64,000 bases of DNA. Origin: CAZNNH01 sp964574335 (lineage in GTDB: Bacteria; Acidobacteriota; Vicinamibacteria; Fen-336). The translations under genes and the position numbers were made by a program. The notes under the pieces are model-generated. The model did no database searches, had not been told where the DNA came from, and saw only the letters and a program-made list of their open reading frames with translations. Shown here one piece after another: positions 53,815 through 61,631 of the stretch; the stretch's first letter is position 1; the number at the start of each line of letters is the position of its first letter. The stretch is from positions 8,394 through 72,393 of the forward strand of contig CAZNNH010000012.1 of NCBI GenBank assembly GCA_964574335.1, in the 5' to 3' direction.

Positions 53815-55560
53815 ATGCGTACCCTCTGCCTGATCCTGGCGCTCGCCGGTGCCTGGACGCCAGCCTCCGAGGCCTCCGAGGCCGACGACATCGTGCTCGG
53901 CGGCCCGGTGCTGACGCTGGACCGTGAGCGGCCGAGGGTGGAGGCGGTCGCCTTCGCGGGGGGTCGGGTGCTCGCCCTCGGCGGTGTGAACGAGGTCCAG
54001 AGGCTGCGTGGCCCCCGTACCCACGTGCTCGACCTGGGCGGCCGGGTGCTGATGCCGAGCTTCAAGGACCACCACGTCCATCTGCTCAACCTGGGCCTCA
54101 CCCTGCTGAACCACGAGCGCCGCGGCGCGCTGCAGGCGGAGCTGAGCGGCCTGGACCTCGCCGGCATCGAGGCCACCTTGGCCGAACGCTGCCGCAGGGC
54201 GCCGGCCGGATCCTGGGTCACGGGCGCCGGGTGGAGCCAGGGGGTGTGGGGGGCCTCGGCGCTGCCGAGCCACGAGCCGCTGACCCGGGCCTGCCCCCAG
54301 AACCCGGTGCTGCTGGCGCGGGTGGACGGCCACGCGGGTTGGGCCAACCTCTCGGCGCTGCGCTTCGCCGCCTCTGTGGAGGCGGAGCCGGAGGGATCCC
54401 GGGTGGTGCGGGGCGCGGACGGCGCGCCCACCGGCGCCCTCCTGGAGCGCGCCAACGAGCCGTTGCTGGCCCGCGTCCCGCCGCTCGCGGACCCGGACGT
54501 GATCGCGGCGTTCCGTGCGGCGGCCGAGTCACTGGCCGCCCGCGGCGTCACCGAGGCGGCCGACGCCGGCTTTCTCTCGCCCCCCGGGCTGGTCGATCTG
54601 GACGCGTCGTTCGAGCGCTATCTGAGGCTGCTGGTGCGCGCGGATGCCGAGAGGCCCTTGCCCATTCGCGTGGACCTGATGGTCCCCGCTCCGAGCGCGC
54701 TGGCCGAGGAGCTGCTCGGCCGTCCCCACGAGCTGTCTCCACGGCTGCACGTGACCCACCTCAAGCTGTTTGCCGATGGCGCCCTCGGCAGCCGGGGCGC
54801 GGCGCTCGGCCACGCCTACGCCGACGACACCTCGACCCACGGCGTGCCCCGGATGGGCCGTGACGCGATCCGGCAGTGGTCCGAGCGGGCCCTCGACGCC
54901 GGCCTCGACGTGGCCACCCACGCCATCGGGGATGCCGCGGTCGGGAGCGTGCTCGACGCCTACCAGGAGATCCTCGCCGAGCGACCCTCGCTCGATCCGC
55001 GGCGGCTTCGCGTGGAGCACTTCTCCTACTCCTCGGAGGCCGACCTGGAGCGGGCCGCGCGCCTGGGCGTGGTGCTGGCCGTGCAGCCGGGCTTCGTGTG
55101 GCCCGACGACGAGGGCCGGACCATGGAAGAGGCGCGGGTGGGCGACCGCGACGCCGGGGACGTCTACGCCTTCGGTCGCCTGCTCCGGGCGGGCGCCCGG
55201 CTCGTCGGCTCGACCGACGAGTTCGCGCTTCCCGAGCCGTTCTTCCGCCACGTCCACGCCGCGGTCACACGACAGAGCCCCTCCGGCGCGCCTCCGGGTG
55301 GCTGGCACCCGGAGAACCGCCTGGAGCGGCTCGAGGGCCTGCGCCTGTTCACGCAGTGGCAGCCGGCGAGAGGCGCCCCGGCCCGGGCGCCGCTGGCCGT
55401 GGGCGGGCCGGCCGACTGGATCGTGGTGTCGGGCGATCCGCTGGCGTGCTCCGACGCGGCGCTCTTGGAGCTGCGGATCCACCGGACCGTGGCGCAGGGC
55501 CGCGTCATCTTCGACGACGGGCAGGTCGCGGCGCACCCGCCGGCTCGCCAGGGCCCGTAG
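53815..55560 (+). CDS. Exported amidohydrolase, YtcJ-like (family 3)
   Basis: A 581-residue protein from ATG 53815 (GGGAAGGAGCC upstream), with signal peptide and metal-binding segments: PSFKDHHVHL (H-x-H), then GLDVATHAIGDAAV, RVEHFSYSS, and LVGSTDEFALPEP. The HxH plus downstream HAIGD and VEH histidines and a late aspartate agree with the imidazolonepropionase/YtcJ group of amidohydrolases with a mononuclear or dinuclear zinc site. Substrate unknown. It reads divergent to the kinase, about 190 bp apart. Confidence 0.85.
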   Translation: MRTLCLILALAGAWTPASEASEADDIVLGGPVLTLDRERPRVEAVAFAGGRVLALGGVNEVQRLRGPRTHVLDLGGRVLMPSFKDHHVHLLNLGLTLLNHERRGALQAELSGLDLAGIEATLAERCRRAPAGSWVTGAGWSQGVWGASALPSHEPLTRACPQNPVLLARVDGHAGWANLSALRFAASVEAEPEGSRVVRGADGAPTGALLERANEPLLARVPPLADPDVIAAFRAAAESLAARGVTEAADAGFLSPPGLVDLDASFERYLRLLVRADAERPLPIRVDLMVPAPSALAEELLGRPHELSPRLHVTHLKLFADGALGSRGAALGHAYADDTSTHGVPRMGRDAIRQWSERALDAGLDVATHAIGDAAVGSVLDAYQEILAERPSLDPRRLRVEHFSYSSEADLERAARLGVVLAVQPGFVWPDDEGRTMEEARVGDRDAGDVYAFGRLLRAGARLVGSTDEFALPEPFFRHVHAAVTRQSPSGAPPGGWHPENRLERLEGLRLFTQWQPARGAPARAPLAVGGPADWIVVSGDPLACSDAALLELRIHRTVAQGRVIFDDGQVAAHPPARQGP

Positions 55561-55671
55561 CACCGGGCTGGAGAGCGAACGCCAAGGTTCTGCCTGCGCC
55601 GACCCGGCCTCGGCGCGCTCGAGATCGCCCACCGCAGGACGAGCCTATGGTCGTGGTCGCGCCCTCGGTGC

Positions 55672-56145
55672 TCAGTCCCCCGACCCCATGGGCTCGCAAC
55701 GCACCTCCGTCTTGACCGAGTTGGCGATGAAGCACTGCTCATGGGCCTGGTGGTGCATGGCGGCCGTGTCCTCCCCTGTCGGCTGTTTGTCGCCGACGTA
55801 CAGCGTCTCGGGGTGGAGCGTCACCAGCGTCATGGCCAGCTTGCCGGCCGAGTCTCTGGCCATCACACCCACCGCCTGGTCACGGTAGCCCTCGACCACG
55901 AACCCACGCTTCGCGGCGATGGACAGGAACCACAGCATGTGGCAGCTCGACAGGCTGGCGACGAAGGCCTCTTCAGGGTCCACGGCCTCGGCCACCGACA
56001 GCGGAAGGGGCACGACCGAGGGAGACGAGGACGCCGGTACCTCGATCCCGCCGTCGAACACCCAGCGGTGGCCACGGCTGTAGCCGTTGTCGGTGAAGGC
56101 GGCGCCGTTGCGATTCCATTCGACGACGGTCGTGTACTCACTCAT
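55672..56145 (-). CDS. OsmC-family peroxiredoxin-like protein
   Basis: ATG 56145 follows CGGGAGGACC. The 157-residue protein has the OsmC signature: VDPEEAFVASLSSCHMLWFL with the first catalytic Cys, and a second conserved Cys in HEQCFIANSVK. OsmC proteins reduce organic hydroperoxides with paired cysteines. Fits normal family length. It converges on the amidohydrolase, 111 bp apart. Confidence 0.88.
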   Translation of the reverse strand: MSEYTTVVEWNRNGAAFTDNGYSRGHRWVFDGGIEVPASSSPSVVPLPLSVAEAVDPEEAFVASLSSCHMLWFLSIAAKRGFVVEGYRDQAVGVMARDSAGKLAMTLVTLHPETLYVGDKQPTGEDTAAMHHQAHEQCFIANSVKTEVRCEPMGSGD

Positions 56146-56443
56146 GCGGGTCCTCCCGAGACGATTCGGCTCGACAACCACGATAGGGCTTCGCCGCTCG
56201 CTTCGTCTAGGATCGAAGTATGCTCGATAGCCCGGCGTCCGCTGTGTCGTCCGTGCCTGGACTGGAGCGAACGGCGGACCCATCTCGCCGGCGCGTTGGG
56301 GGCGGCCCTTCTCGTCCTCCCGCTGAGAGACCGCGAGCCTGCGCCAGGTCGGAGAGCCCGATCGCGTCGGTTTCAGGCGGGGATGACGACGAGGTGGTCT
56401 GGGCCGGCCCCGATGACAATGCGCCGGCTCGTGATGCCGGCCC

Positions 56444-56671
56444 TCACGCTTCGTCGCGCAGGCGGTTGACGAGCCCCATAGTCGGCCGGCGGCTGCCCTT
56501 CGGGCGTCGCGGCAGGAGCGGAACGCCGCTTCGGATCTCGCCCCTGCGCCTCGGCTGGAGGCCCTTACGGGCGAGCTCGGACAGCACCTCCCAGGTCGTG
56601 CTGCCGCTATTGGCCGCGATCTCTCTCGCCGCCTGAAGGACGTCGTCGTCGATCTTCAGGGTCGTTCTCAC
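56444..56671 (-). CDS. VapB-like ribbon-helix-helix antitoxin, no toxin adjacent
   Basis: The start is placed at GTG 56671 because antitoxins of this type begin RTTLKIDDDVLQAAREIAA, and the ATG at 56689 would add six residues. The 75-residue protein has the first beta-strand and helices of a VapB-type repressor, followed by a short basic tail (PLLPRRPKGSRRPT). A PIN toxin normally follows directly; no PIN-like frame is visible in the 298 bp after it (56146-56443), so it may be an orphan. It diverges from the nuclease gene. Confidence 0.65.
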   Translation of the reverse strand: MRTTLKIDDDVLQAAREIAANSGSTTWEVLSELARKGLQPRRRGEIRSGVPLLPRRPKGSRRPTMGLVNRLRDEA

Positions 56672-56726
56672 ACGCCGAGACTCACGCATCGTGCATCTGA
56701 TGTCAACGGCGGGCGCCCCCCGAGCA

Positions 56727-56732
56727 TATGAT
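56727..56732 (+). promoter_or_regulatory. Possible -10 element before the nuclease gene
   Basis: TATGAT lies 6 bp before the GTG at 56739, close enough for a leaderless message. No good -35 is paired with it, so the call is weak. Confidence 0.25.
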
Positions 56733-56738
56733 CTCCAG

Positions 56739-59700
56739 GTGATCGTCCCCGCCACGATCCTGTTGCTCCCCTCCCGCGCCCCGGATCCAGCGGCGCTGCG
56801 CGAGCTGCCCCGCCGGCTGGCCTCGACCGGTCGGGCCGTCACCGGCCTGTGGCCGTTCCGCGTGCTGAGCCTGGCGCGGGCGATCGCCGAGCCGACGTTG
56901 CTCTGCCGGGGGCTGCGGGCCTGGGACTCCGGGCACGGGGCGCTGCTGGTGGCGCGGCTGGTGGACGGAACGCACGGCCTCGATCTCCCCGCCGACATGC
57001 CCCGGGGTCCGGTGGCCAGCGCCCTCGCTCACACACTCTCCGCGCTGCGGTTGGCGGGCTTTCGGCCCGAGACGGTCGAGCTCTCGGCCCGCTCCGCGGC
57101 GATGCCGGAGGACACGCGCCGGCTCCGGGCTGTAGCCGATCTCTACCGCCGCTACGACGAGGCGGTCGAGGGTCGCTTCGCCGATCCGGCCGCAATCCTG
57201 CGCACCGCCGCCGTCCACCTGCACGAGCCCTCCTGGCTTCGGGGGGCCACCGCCCTGCTGCTCGACGACGGCGCCCTCGAGCCGGCCGAGGAGGAGTTCC
57301 TGGCCGCCCTCGCCCGCCACCTGGACCTCGTCCGCCTGGCCTCGCCCCAGCCGAGCTCGCTGGCATCCCCCGTCATCCGCAAGCTGAGCGCCCAGCCCAT
57401 CGAGGCGACCTGTCTGGCCCCGCTGGCGCCGCCCGAGCCGCCCGCCGCCCTGAAGCGGCTGCGGCAGGGCCTCTTCGAGCCTTCCGCGGGGGAGCCGGCC
57501 TGGGACGGCTCGGTGGAGCTGCTGACCGCGCCCGGCGAGGCGGCGGAGGTGCGCGCGCTCTGCCGGCGTCTGCTCCAGGAGGCGGCACGCGGCGTGCCCT
57601 TCGAGGAGATGGGCGTGATCCTGCCGCGGCCCGACTCCTACACCTCGCTCTTCTCGGACCTGCTCGAGCGGCTCGGCATCCCCTTCCGGCTCCACCCCTC
57701 GCTCCCGCTGCGGCACGGCGCGCTGGCCCGCGCCCTGCTCCTGCTCTTCCGCTGTCGCGGCCTGGAGCGCGGCTCGGTGATGGAGCTGCTCACCTTCGCG
57801 CCGGTCCCGTTCGCGCGCCTGCTCGGCGACGACACGCCGGTCTCGCCGGCCCGCTGGGACGCGCTCTCGCGCGACGCCGGGATCGTCTCCGGCTACGAGC
57901 GCTGGCTGATCGGCCTGCGCCACCTGGCCGAGACCGAGCGCCAGGCCGCCGAGACGGAGCCCGATGCCGGAAGGCGGCGCAGGCGGGAGCAGCGCGTCCG
58001 CGAGGCCGAGTCGCTGCTGCGTGTGGTGGAGCTGCTCTCGGCCACCCTCGACGGCCTGGCCGGCGAGGCGAGCTGGGTGGAGTGGTCCGACCGCCTGCGG
58101 CGGGTCTTCGCCGACTGGATGACGCCGACGCGCGAGAGCGAGGAAGAGCGCCGCATCGAGGAGCTGCTGCGGGACCTGGCCGGTCTGGTCAGCCTGGGCC
58201 AGCGTCCGGTCCCCTGGCACGAGGTGGAGGCGGTGGTGGAGGCCCGCCTCGACGCCGAGCGGATGCCGCTGGAGCGCGCACCGGACGGCTCGGTGCACGT
58301 GGGGGCGCTGGATGCGATGGCCGGCCTGCCCTTCCGCTTCATTGCTCTCCCCGGCCTGGTCGAGGGAGGGTTCCCCGGCGTGCTGCGCCCCGACCCCTTC
58401 CTGCTCGACGCCGAGCGGGAGGCGCTCTCGGCACAGGCCGCGCCACCTTCCCGCGCCGCCTCCGGCTCCGGCCGGGACGCGCGACAGCTCCGCCTCTTCG
58501 ACTCCGGCGACGAGGGCCCTTCGGGTGATGGCGTGAGCCCTCGCCTGGCCACCACCCAGGACCGGCTGCGTGAGACCCGCCGGCTGTTCCACCGGGCGGT
58601 CTCGCAGGCCACCGAGCGGCTGGTGCTGTCGTACCCGCGCGCCGACCCGCGGACCGGACGCCAGCGCCTCCCCTCGCTGTTCTTCGTGGCCGCCGCCAGC
58701 GCCGTCGAGGGCCAGCCGCTGGGAGCCGCCGATCTCGAACGGCTGGTGACCGAGGACCGGGCAGAGTCGCTGCCGCTCGAGGATGCGCTGGACCGCGGCG
58801 AGCGGGACCGGATCCGCCTGCTGGTGGGCGGGCACGCGGCCGCCGAGGCGGTGGCTTCAGGCTCGTCGTTCTTCCGCCAGTCGCGGCTGGCGGCGCAGGC
58901 CCGCTGGCACGAGCGGCTGACCGCCTACGACGGCCTGGTCTACCCGCTGCCCGACGAGCTGAAGCGGAAGCTGGACCCGCTCTCGGCCGAGCGTCCCCTC
59001 TCGGCCAGCCGGCTGGCCACCTTCAACCGCTGCGGCTTCCAGTACCTGCTCCAGCACGTGCTCCGCCTCGAGCCCTCGCTCGAGCCCGAGGAGCGCAAGC
59101 GCCTCGACCCTCTGGAGCGCGGCAGCCTCTTCCACGAGGTGGCCGAGCGCTTCCTGCGCGAGCGACGCGACCGCGGCGAGCTGCCGGTGCAGGACTCGGC
59201 CGAGGAGCGGGAACGGCTGCTGGAGCTGGCCGACCAGAGCCTGGCTGGACTGGTGGCGGGCACGCCGCCGCGCTTCCTGGTCCTGTGGGAGCGCGAACGG
59301 CAGCGCTTCCGCGAGACGCTGCTGGCCTGGCTGGGTCGCGAGGCCCGCTTCGCCGAGCGCGCCACCCCCCGCTACTTCGAGGTCCACTTCGGCCTGGGAC
59401 CGGCACCGGGAGACGAGCCCCACCGCGAGCGGCCCATCGACATCGACCTCGGCCAAGGCCAGGTGCTACGGATCGCAGGAAAGATCGACCGCATCGACGA
59501 GCGGCCGGACGGCGGACTGGTGCTCCGCGACTACAAGACCGGTCGCGCGCCCCGCGACGAGCAGGGGATCTTCAAGGGCGGCAAGCAGCTCCAGGTCCCC
59601 TTCTACGTCCGGGCCGCCGAGACGCTGTTCCCCGACCGGCCGGTGGTGGAGGCGTTCCTCGACTACGTGGATGGCGGCCGTCGCGTCAGCGTGGGCCTCG

Positions 59701-59909
59701 ACTGGGTGCGCGGCGAGGGTTTCCTCGGCATGCTGCGCGAGCTGCTGCAGGCGATCGCCGACGGGGCGTTCGTCCAGGAGCCCGCCGCCTGCGAGTGGTG
59801 CGACTTCACCGAGGTGTGCGGGCCGAAGCCGCTGCTGCAGCGACGCCGGCGGCGCAAGATCGGCGACGCGCAGCTCCAGAGGGTGCTGCGGCTCCGGGAC
59901 CTCGGATGA
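56739..59909 (+). CDS. AddB-like PD-(D/E)XK nuclease/helicase-like subunit with Fe-S cluster motif
   Basis: About 1056 residues from GTG 56739; earlier in-frame ATGs exist at 56691 and 56700, but they abut the antitoxin gene. The N-terminal half looks like an inactivated helicase fold without a Walker A. The C-terminal nuclease has H in GSLFHEVAERFL, D917 in GKIDRID, and D931-x-K933 in RDYKTG. Four cysteines, C765 (FNRCGFQY), C1018, C1021 and C1027 (CEWCDFTEVCG), have the AddB C...C-x2-C-x5-C spacing for a 4Fe-4S cluster. AddB works with AddA to process double-strand breaks; no AddA gene is in view. Confidence 0.82.
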   Translation: MIVPATILLLPSRAPDPAALRELPRRLASTGRAVTGLWPFRVLSLARAIAEPTLLCRGLRAWDSGHGALLVARLVDGTHGLDLPADMPRGPVASALAHTLSALRLAGFRPETVELSARSAAMPEDTRRLRAVADLYRRYDEAVEGRFADPAAILRTAAVHLHEPSWLRGATALLLDDGALEPAEEEFLAALARHLDLVRLASPQPSSLASPVIRKLSAQPIEATCLAPLAPPEPPAALKRLRQGLFEPSAGEPAWDGSVELLTAPGEAAEVRALCRRLLQEAARGVPFEEMGVILPRPDSYTSLFSDLLERLGIPFRLHPSLPLRHGALARALLLLFRCRGLERGSVMELLTFAPVPFARLLGDDTPVSPARWDALSRDAGIVSGYERWLIGLRHLAETERQAAETEPDAGRRRRREQRVREAESLLRVVELLSATLDGLAGEASWVEWSDRLRRVFADWMTPTRESEEERRIEELLRDLAGLVSLGQRPVPWHEVEAVVEARLDAERMPLERAPDGSVHVGALDAMAGLPFRFIALPGLVEGGFPGVLRPDPFLLDAEREALSAQAAPPSRAASGSGRDARQLRLFDSGDEGPSGDGVSPRLATTQDRLRETRRLFHRAVSQATERLVLSYPRADPRTGRQRLPSLFFVAAASAVEGQPLGAADLERLVTEDRAESLPLEDALDRGERDRIRLLVGGHAAAEAVASGSSFFRQSRLAAQARWHERLTAYDGLVYPLPDELKRKLDPLSAERPLSASRLATFNRCGFQYLLQHVLRLEPSLEPEERKRLDPLERGSLFHEVAERFLRERRDRGELPVQDSAEERERLLELADQSLAGLVAGTPPRFLVLWERERQRFRETLLAWLGREARFAERATPRYFEVHFGLGPAPGDEPHRERPIDIDLGQGQVLRIAGKIDRIDERPDGGLVLRDYKTGRAPRDEQGIFKGGKQLQVPFYVRAAETLFPDRPVVEAFLDYVDGGRRVSVGLDWVRGEGFLGMLRELLQAIADGAFVQEPAACEWCDFTEVCGPKPLLQRRRRRKIGDAQLQRVLRLRDLG

Positions 59910-59949
59910 TGGGCGTGCGCGAGAGCGGTCCCGCTCCGGATGGCCCCCG

Positions 59950-61440
59950 TCAGCTCCACAGCAGGACCAGCGTCAACGCCACGCACCATGCGACGAGCCC
60001 GACACAGAGCAGCGGCACGACTCGGACCCTGCGGGAGACCGCCCGGAGCTCGAGCTCGCGGCCCTCGAGCCAATCCAGGCCCAGGGCAGCGAAACCCATC
60101 AGGAACGGCAGCTTGACGTAGTAGTACATGTAGTCCATGTAGATGAGGGCGTGCGTCAAGCAGACGCACCCGCACACCAGGCCGAGCGTCAACGCGAAGA
60201 CGTCGCCGCGCGAGAGAGAGCGAAGCGCGCCGGCGGCCGCCAGGATCGTGAGCAGCCCGAAGAGCCAACTCACACCCCGGCTGACCGGCGTCGCCTCGCG
60301 CTCGGGGTTGTCGGGGCCCCAGAACCACGCCTGGCTGACCTCGACGCCGGGGCGCTGTGTGCGCTGAAAGACGCTGACCAGGGACGAGTTGATCTGCAGG
60401 GTCAGCGTCAGCAGCGAGCGCAGCACGTTGCGCGCATACAGGAAGGGGCGCTCGCGGATGTTGCGCAGGGCCTCGTCACGGAACGCCGCCTCCAGCTCCA
60501 GGTTGTGGTCGATCAGCACCCGGTAGTTGTCGCTCGCGGCGCCGGTCACGCGCCGGAAGATGGGCAGCAGGTGCTCGACGCCCACGTCGTGCCAGTGGTA
60601 ACGATCCGGGTCGAACCCCAACGGGGCGACCGTCGATCCCCACAACGCGGACCACGCCTGGAGGCTGACCGGTATCCACCGGCCGGTGACGGCGTGGTTG
60701 CGCGCCGTCCACGGGGCGATCGCTGCGAACATTCCCGCGGTGAGGACCAGCGCGCCCGCGATCGCCCGCTTCCACGCGCGCCGGTGGCGCGCGACCAGCA
60801 GCAGCAGCACGAAGGGGGGGAGCAGCAGGCTGACGGGCCGTACCAGCGTGGTCAGACCCCACACAACGCCGATACCGAGCATGCCGATCCCGGCCGTCGC
60901 TCCACGGCTCACCAGCCGCTCGAGAAGGCTCGTCGAGACGATCAGCAGGAACAGATGCAGCACGTCGTAGTGCAGCAGCCCGGGGAGCAGCAGCGAGTAG
61001 GGGTTGAGGCCAAAGAGCAGGGCCGCGGTGAAAGCGACCCCCACCGAGGTCCGGCGAAGCAGCCATCCGTACAGCCAGGCGCAGGCAGCGGCGAGCAGCA
61101 CGCACTGGACGAGACAGACCGCGTCGAGGACCGGCTCGAAGAAGCTGCGTGTGTAGCGCTCCGGCTTGCTGGCGGTGGCGCGCAGGACGGCGGCGATGAA
61201 GAAGGGGTAGCCGGGGGCGCGCAGGACGATGGGGCGCTCGCCAATCCCGAGGGTCCCGTCGTAGGCGACGTTGCAGCCGAGCGCGAACCACTCGTCGGTG
61301 ATCCCGCCGAGGAAACGCAGCGGCTTGTGCGCGAGGTTGAGCTGGCTCGACGCCAGCAACGTCGCGACGAAGAGGAACGCGCCGAGCGCCCACTCGAGAG
61401 ACGGCAGGCGGCGACCAGAGAAGGAGGGCGGTGGTGGCAA
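59950..61440 (-). CDS. GT39-like membrane glycosyltransferase
   Basis: A 496-residue polytopic protein from TTG 61440 (GGAGATCTCGG upstream). It has the N-terminal loop ALGCNVAYDGTL and RAPGYPFFIAAVLRA followed by about ten helices, as in the mannosyltransferase-like (PMT/GT39, ArnT-like) superfamily, whose enzymes use lipid-linked sugars in the periplasm. The catalytic acidic residue near the first loop (ITDEWFALG) is present. Substrate unknown. It converges on the nuclease gene, 40 bp apart. Confidence 0.7.
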   Translation of the reverse strand: MPPPPSFSGRRLPSLEWALGAFLFVATLLASSQLNLAHKPLRFLGGITDEWFALGCNVAYDGTLGIGERPIVLRAPGYPFFIAAVLRATASKPERYTRSFFEPVLDAVCLVQCVLLAAACAWLYGWLLRRTSVGVAFTAALLFGLNPYSLLLPGLLHYDVLHLFLLIVSTSLLERLVSRGATAGIGMLGIGVVWGLTTLVRPVSLLLPPFVLLLLVARHRRAWKRAIAGALVLTAGMFAAIAPWTARNHAVTGRWIPVSLQAWSALWGSTVAPLGFDPDRYHWHDVGVEHLLPIFRRVTGAASDNYRVLIDHNLELEAAFRDEALRNIRERPFLYARNVLRSLLTLTLQINSSLVSVFQRTQRPGVEVSQAWFWGPDNPEREATPVSRGVSWLFGLLTILAAAGALRSLSRGDVFALTLGLVCGCVCLTHALIYMDYMYYYVKLPFLMGFAALGLDWLEGRELELRAVSRRVRVVPLLCVGLVAWCVALTLVLLWS

Positions 61441-61631
61441 CCGAGATCTCCGAGCCGGAGGCGGTGCAGCGTACTGCGGCAGGGATCCGGCGTCAACGCG
61501 GGCGAGTGTCTGAGGGCGGTCGGCGGGCTCCGGCGATTCGGCGCGGGCCGCCGGCTACCAGGCAACACGGTGCTCGGGCCTAGAATGGCCGCCGGAGCCG
61601 TTCGGCACCGCCGGACGGCGGGAGGGTGAGA

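Noticed and set aside
56146..56443. A PIN-domain toxin after the VapB-like antitoxin
   Set aside because: All frames were read; none has the acidic pattern or the LLxDTxxL-type start of a PIN domain.
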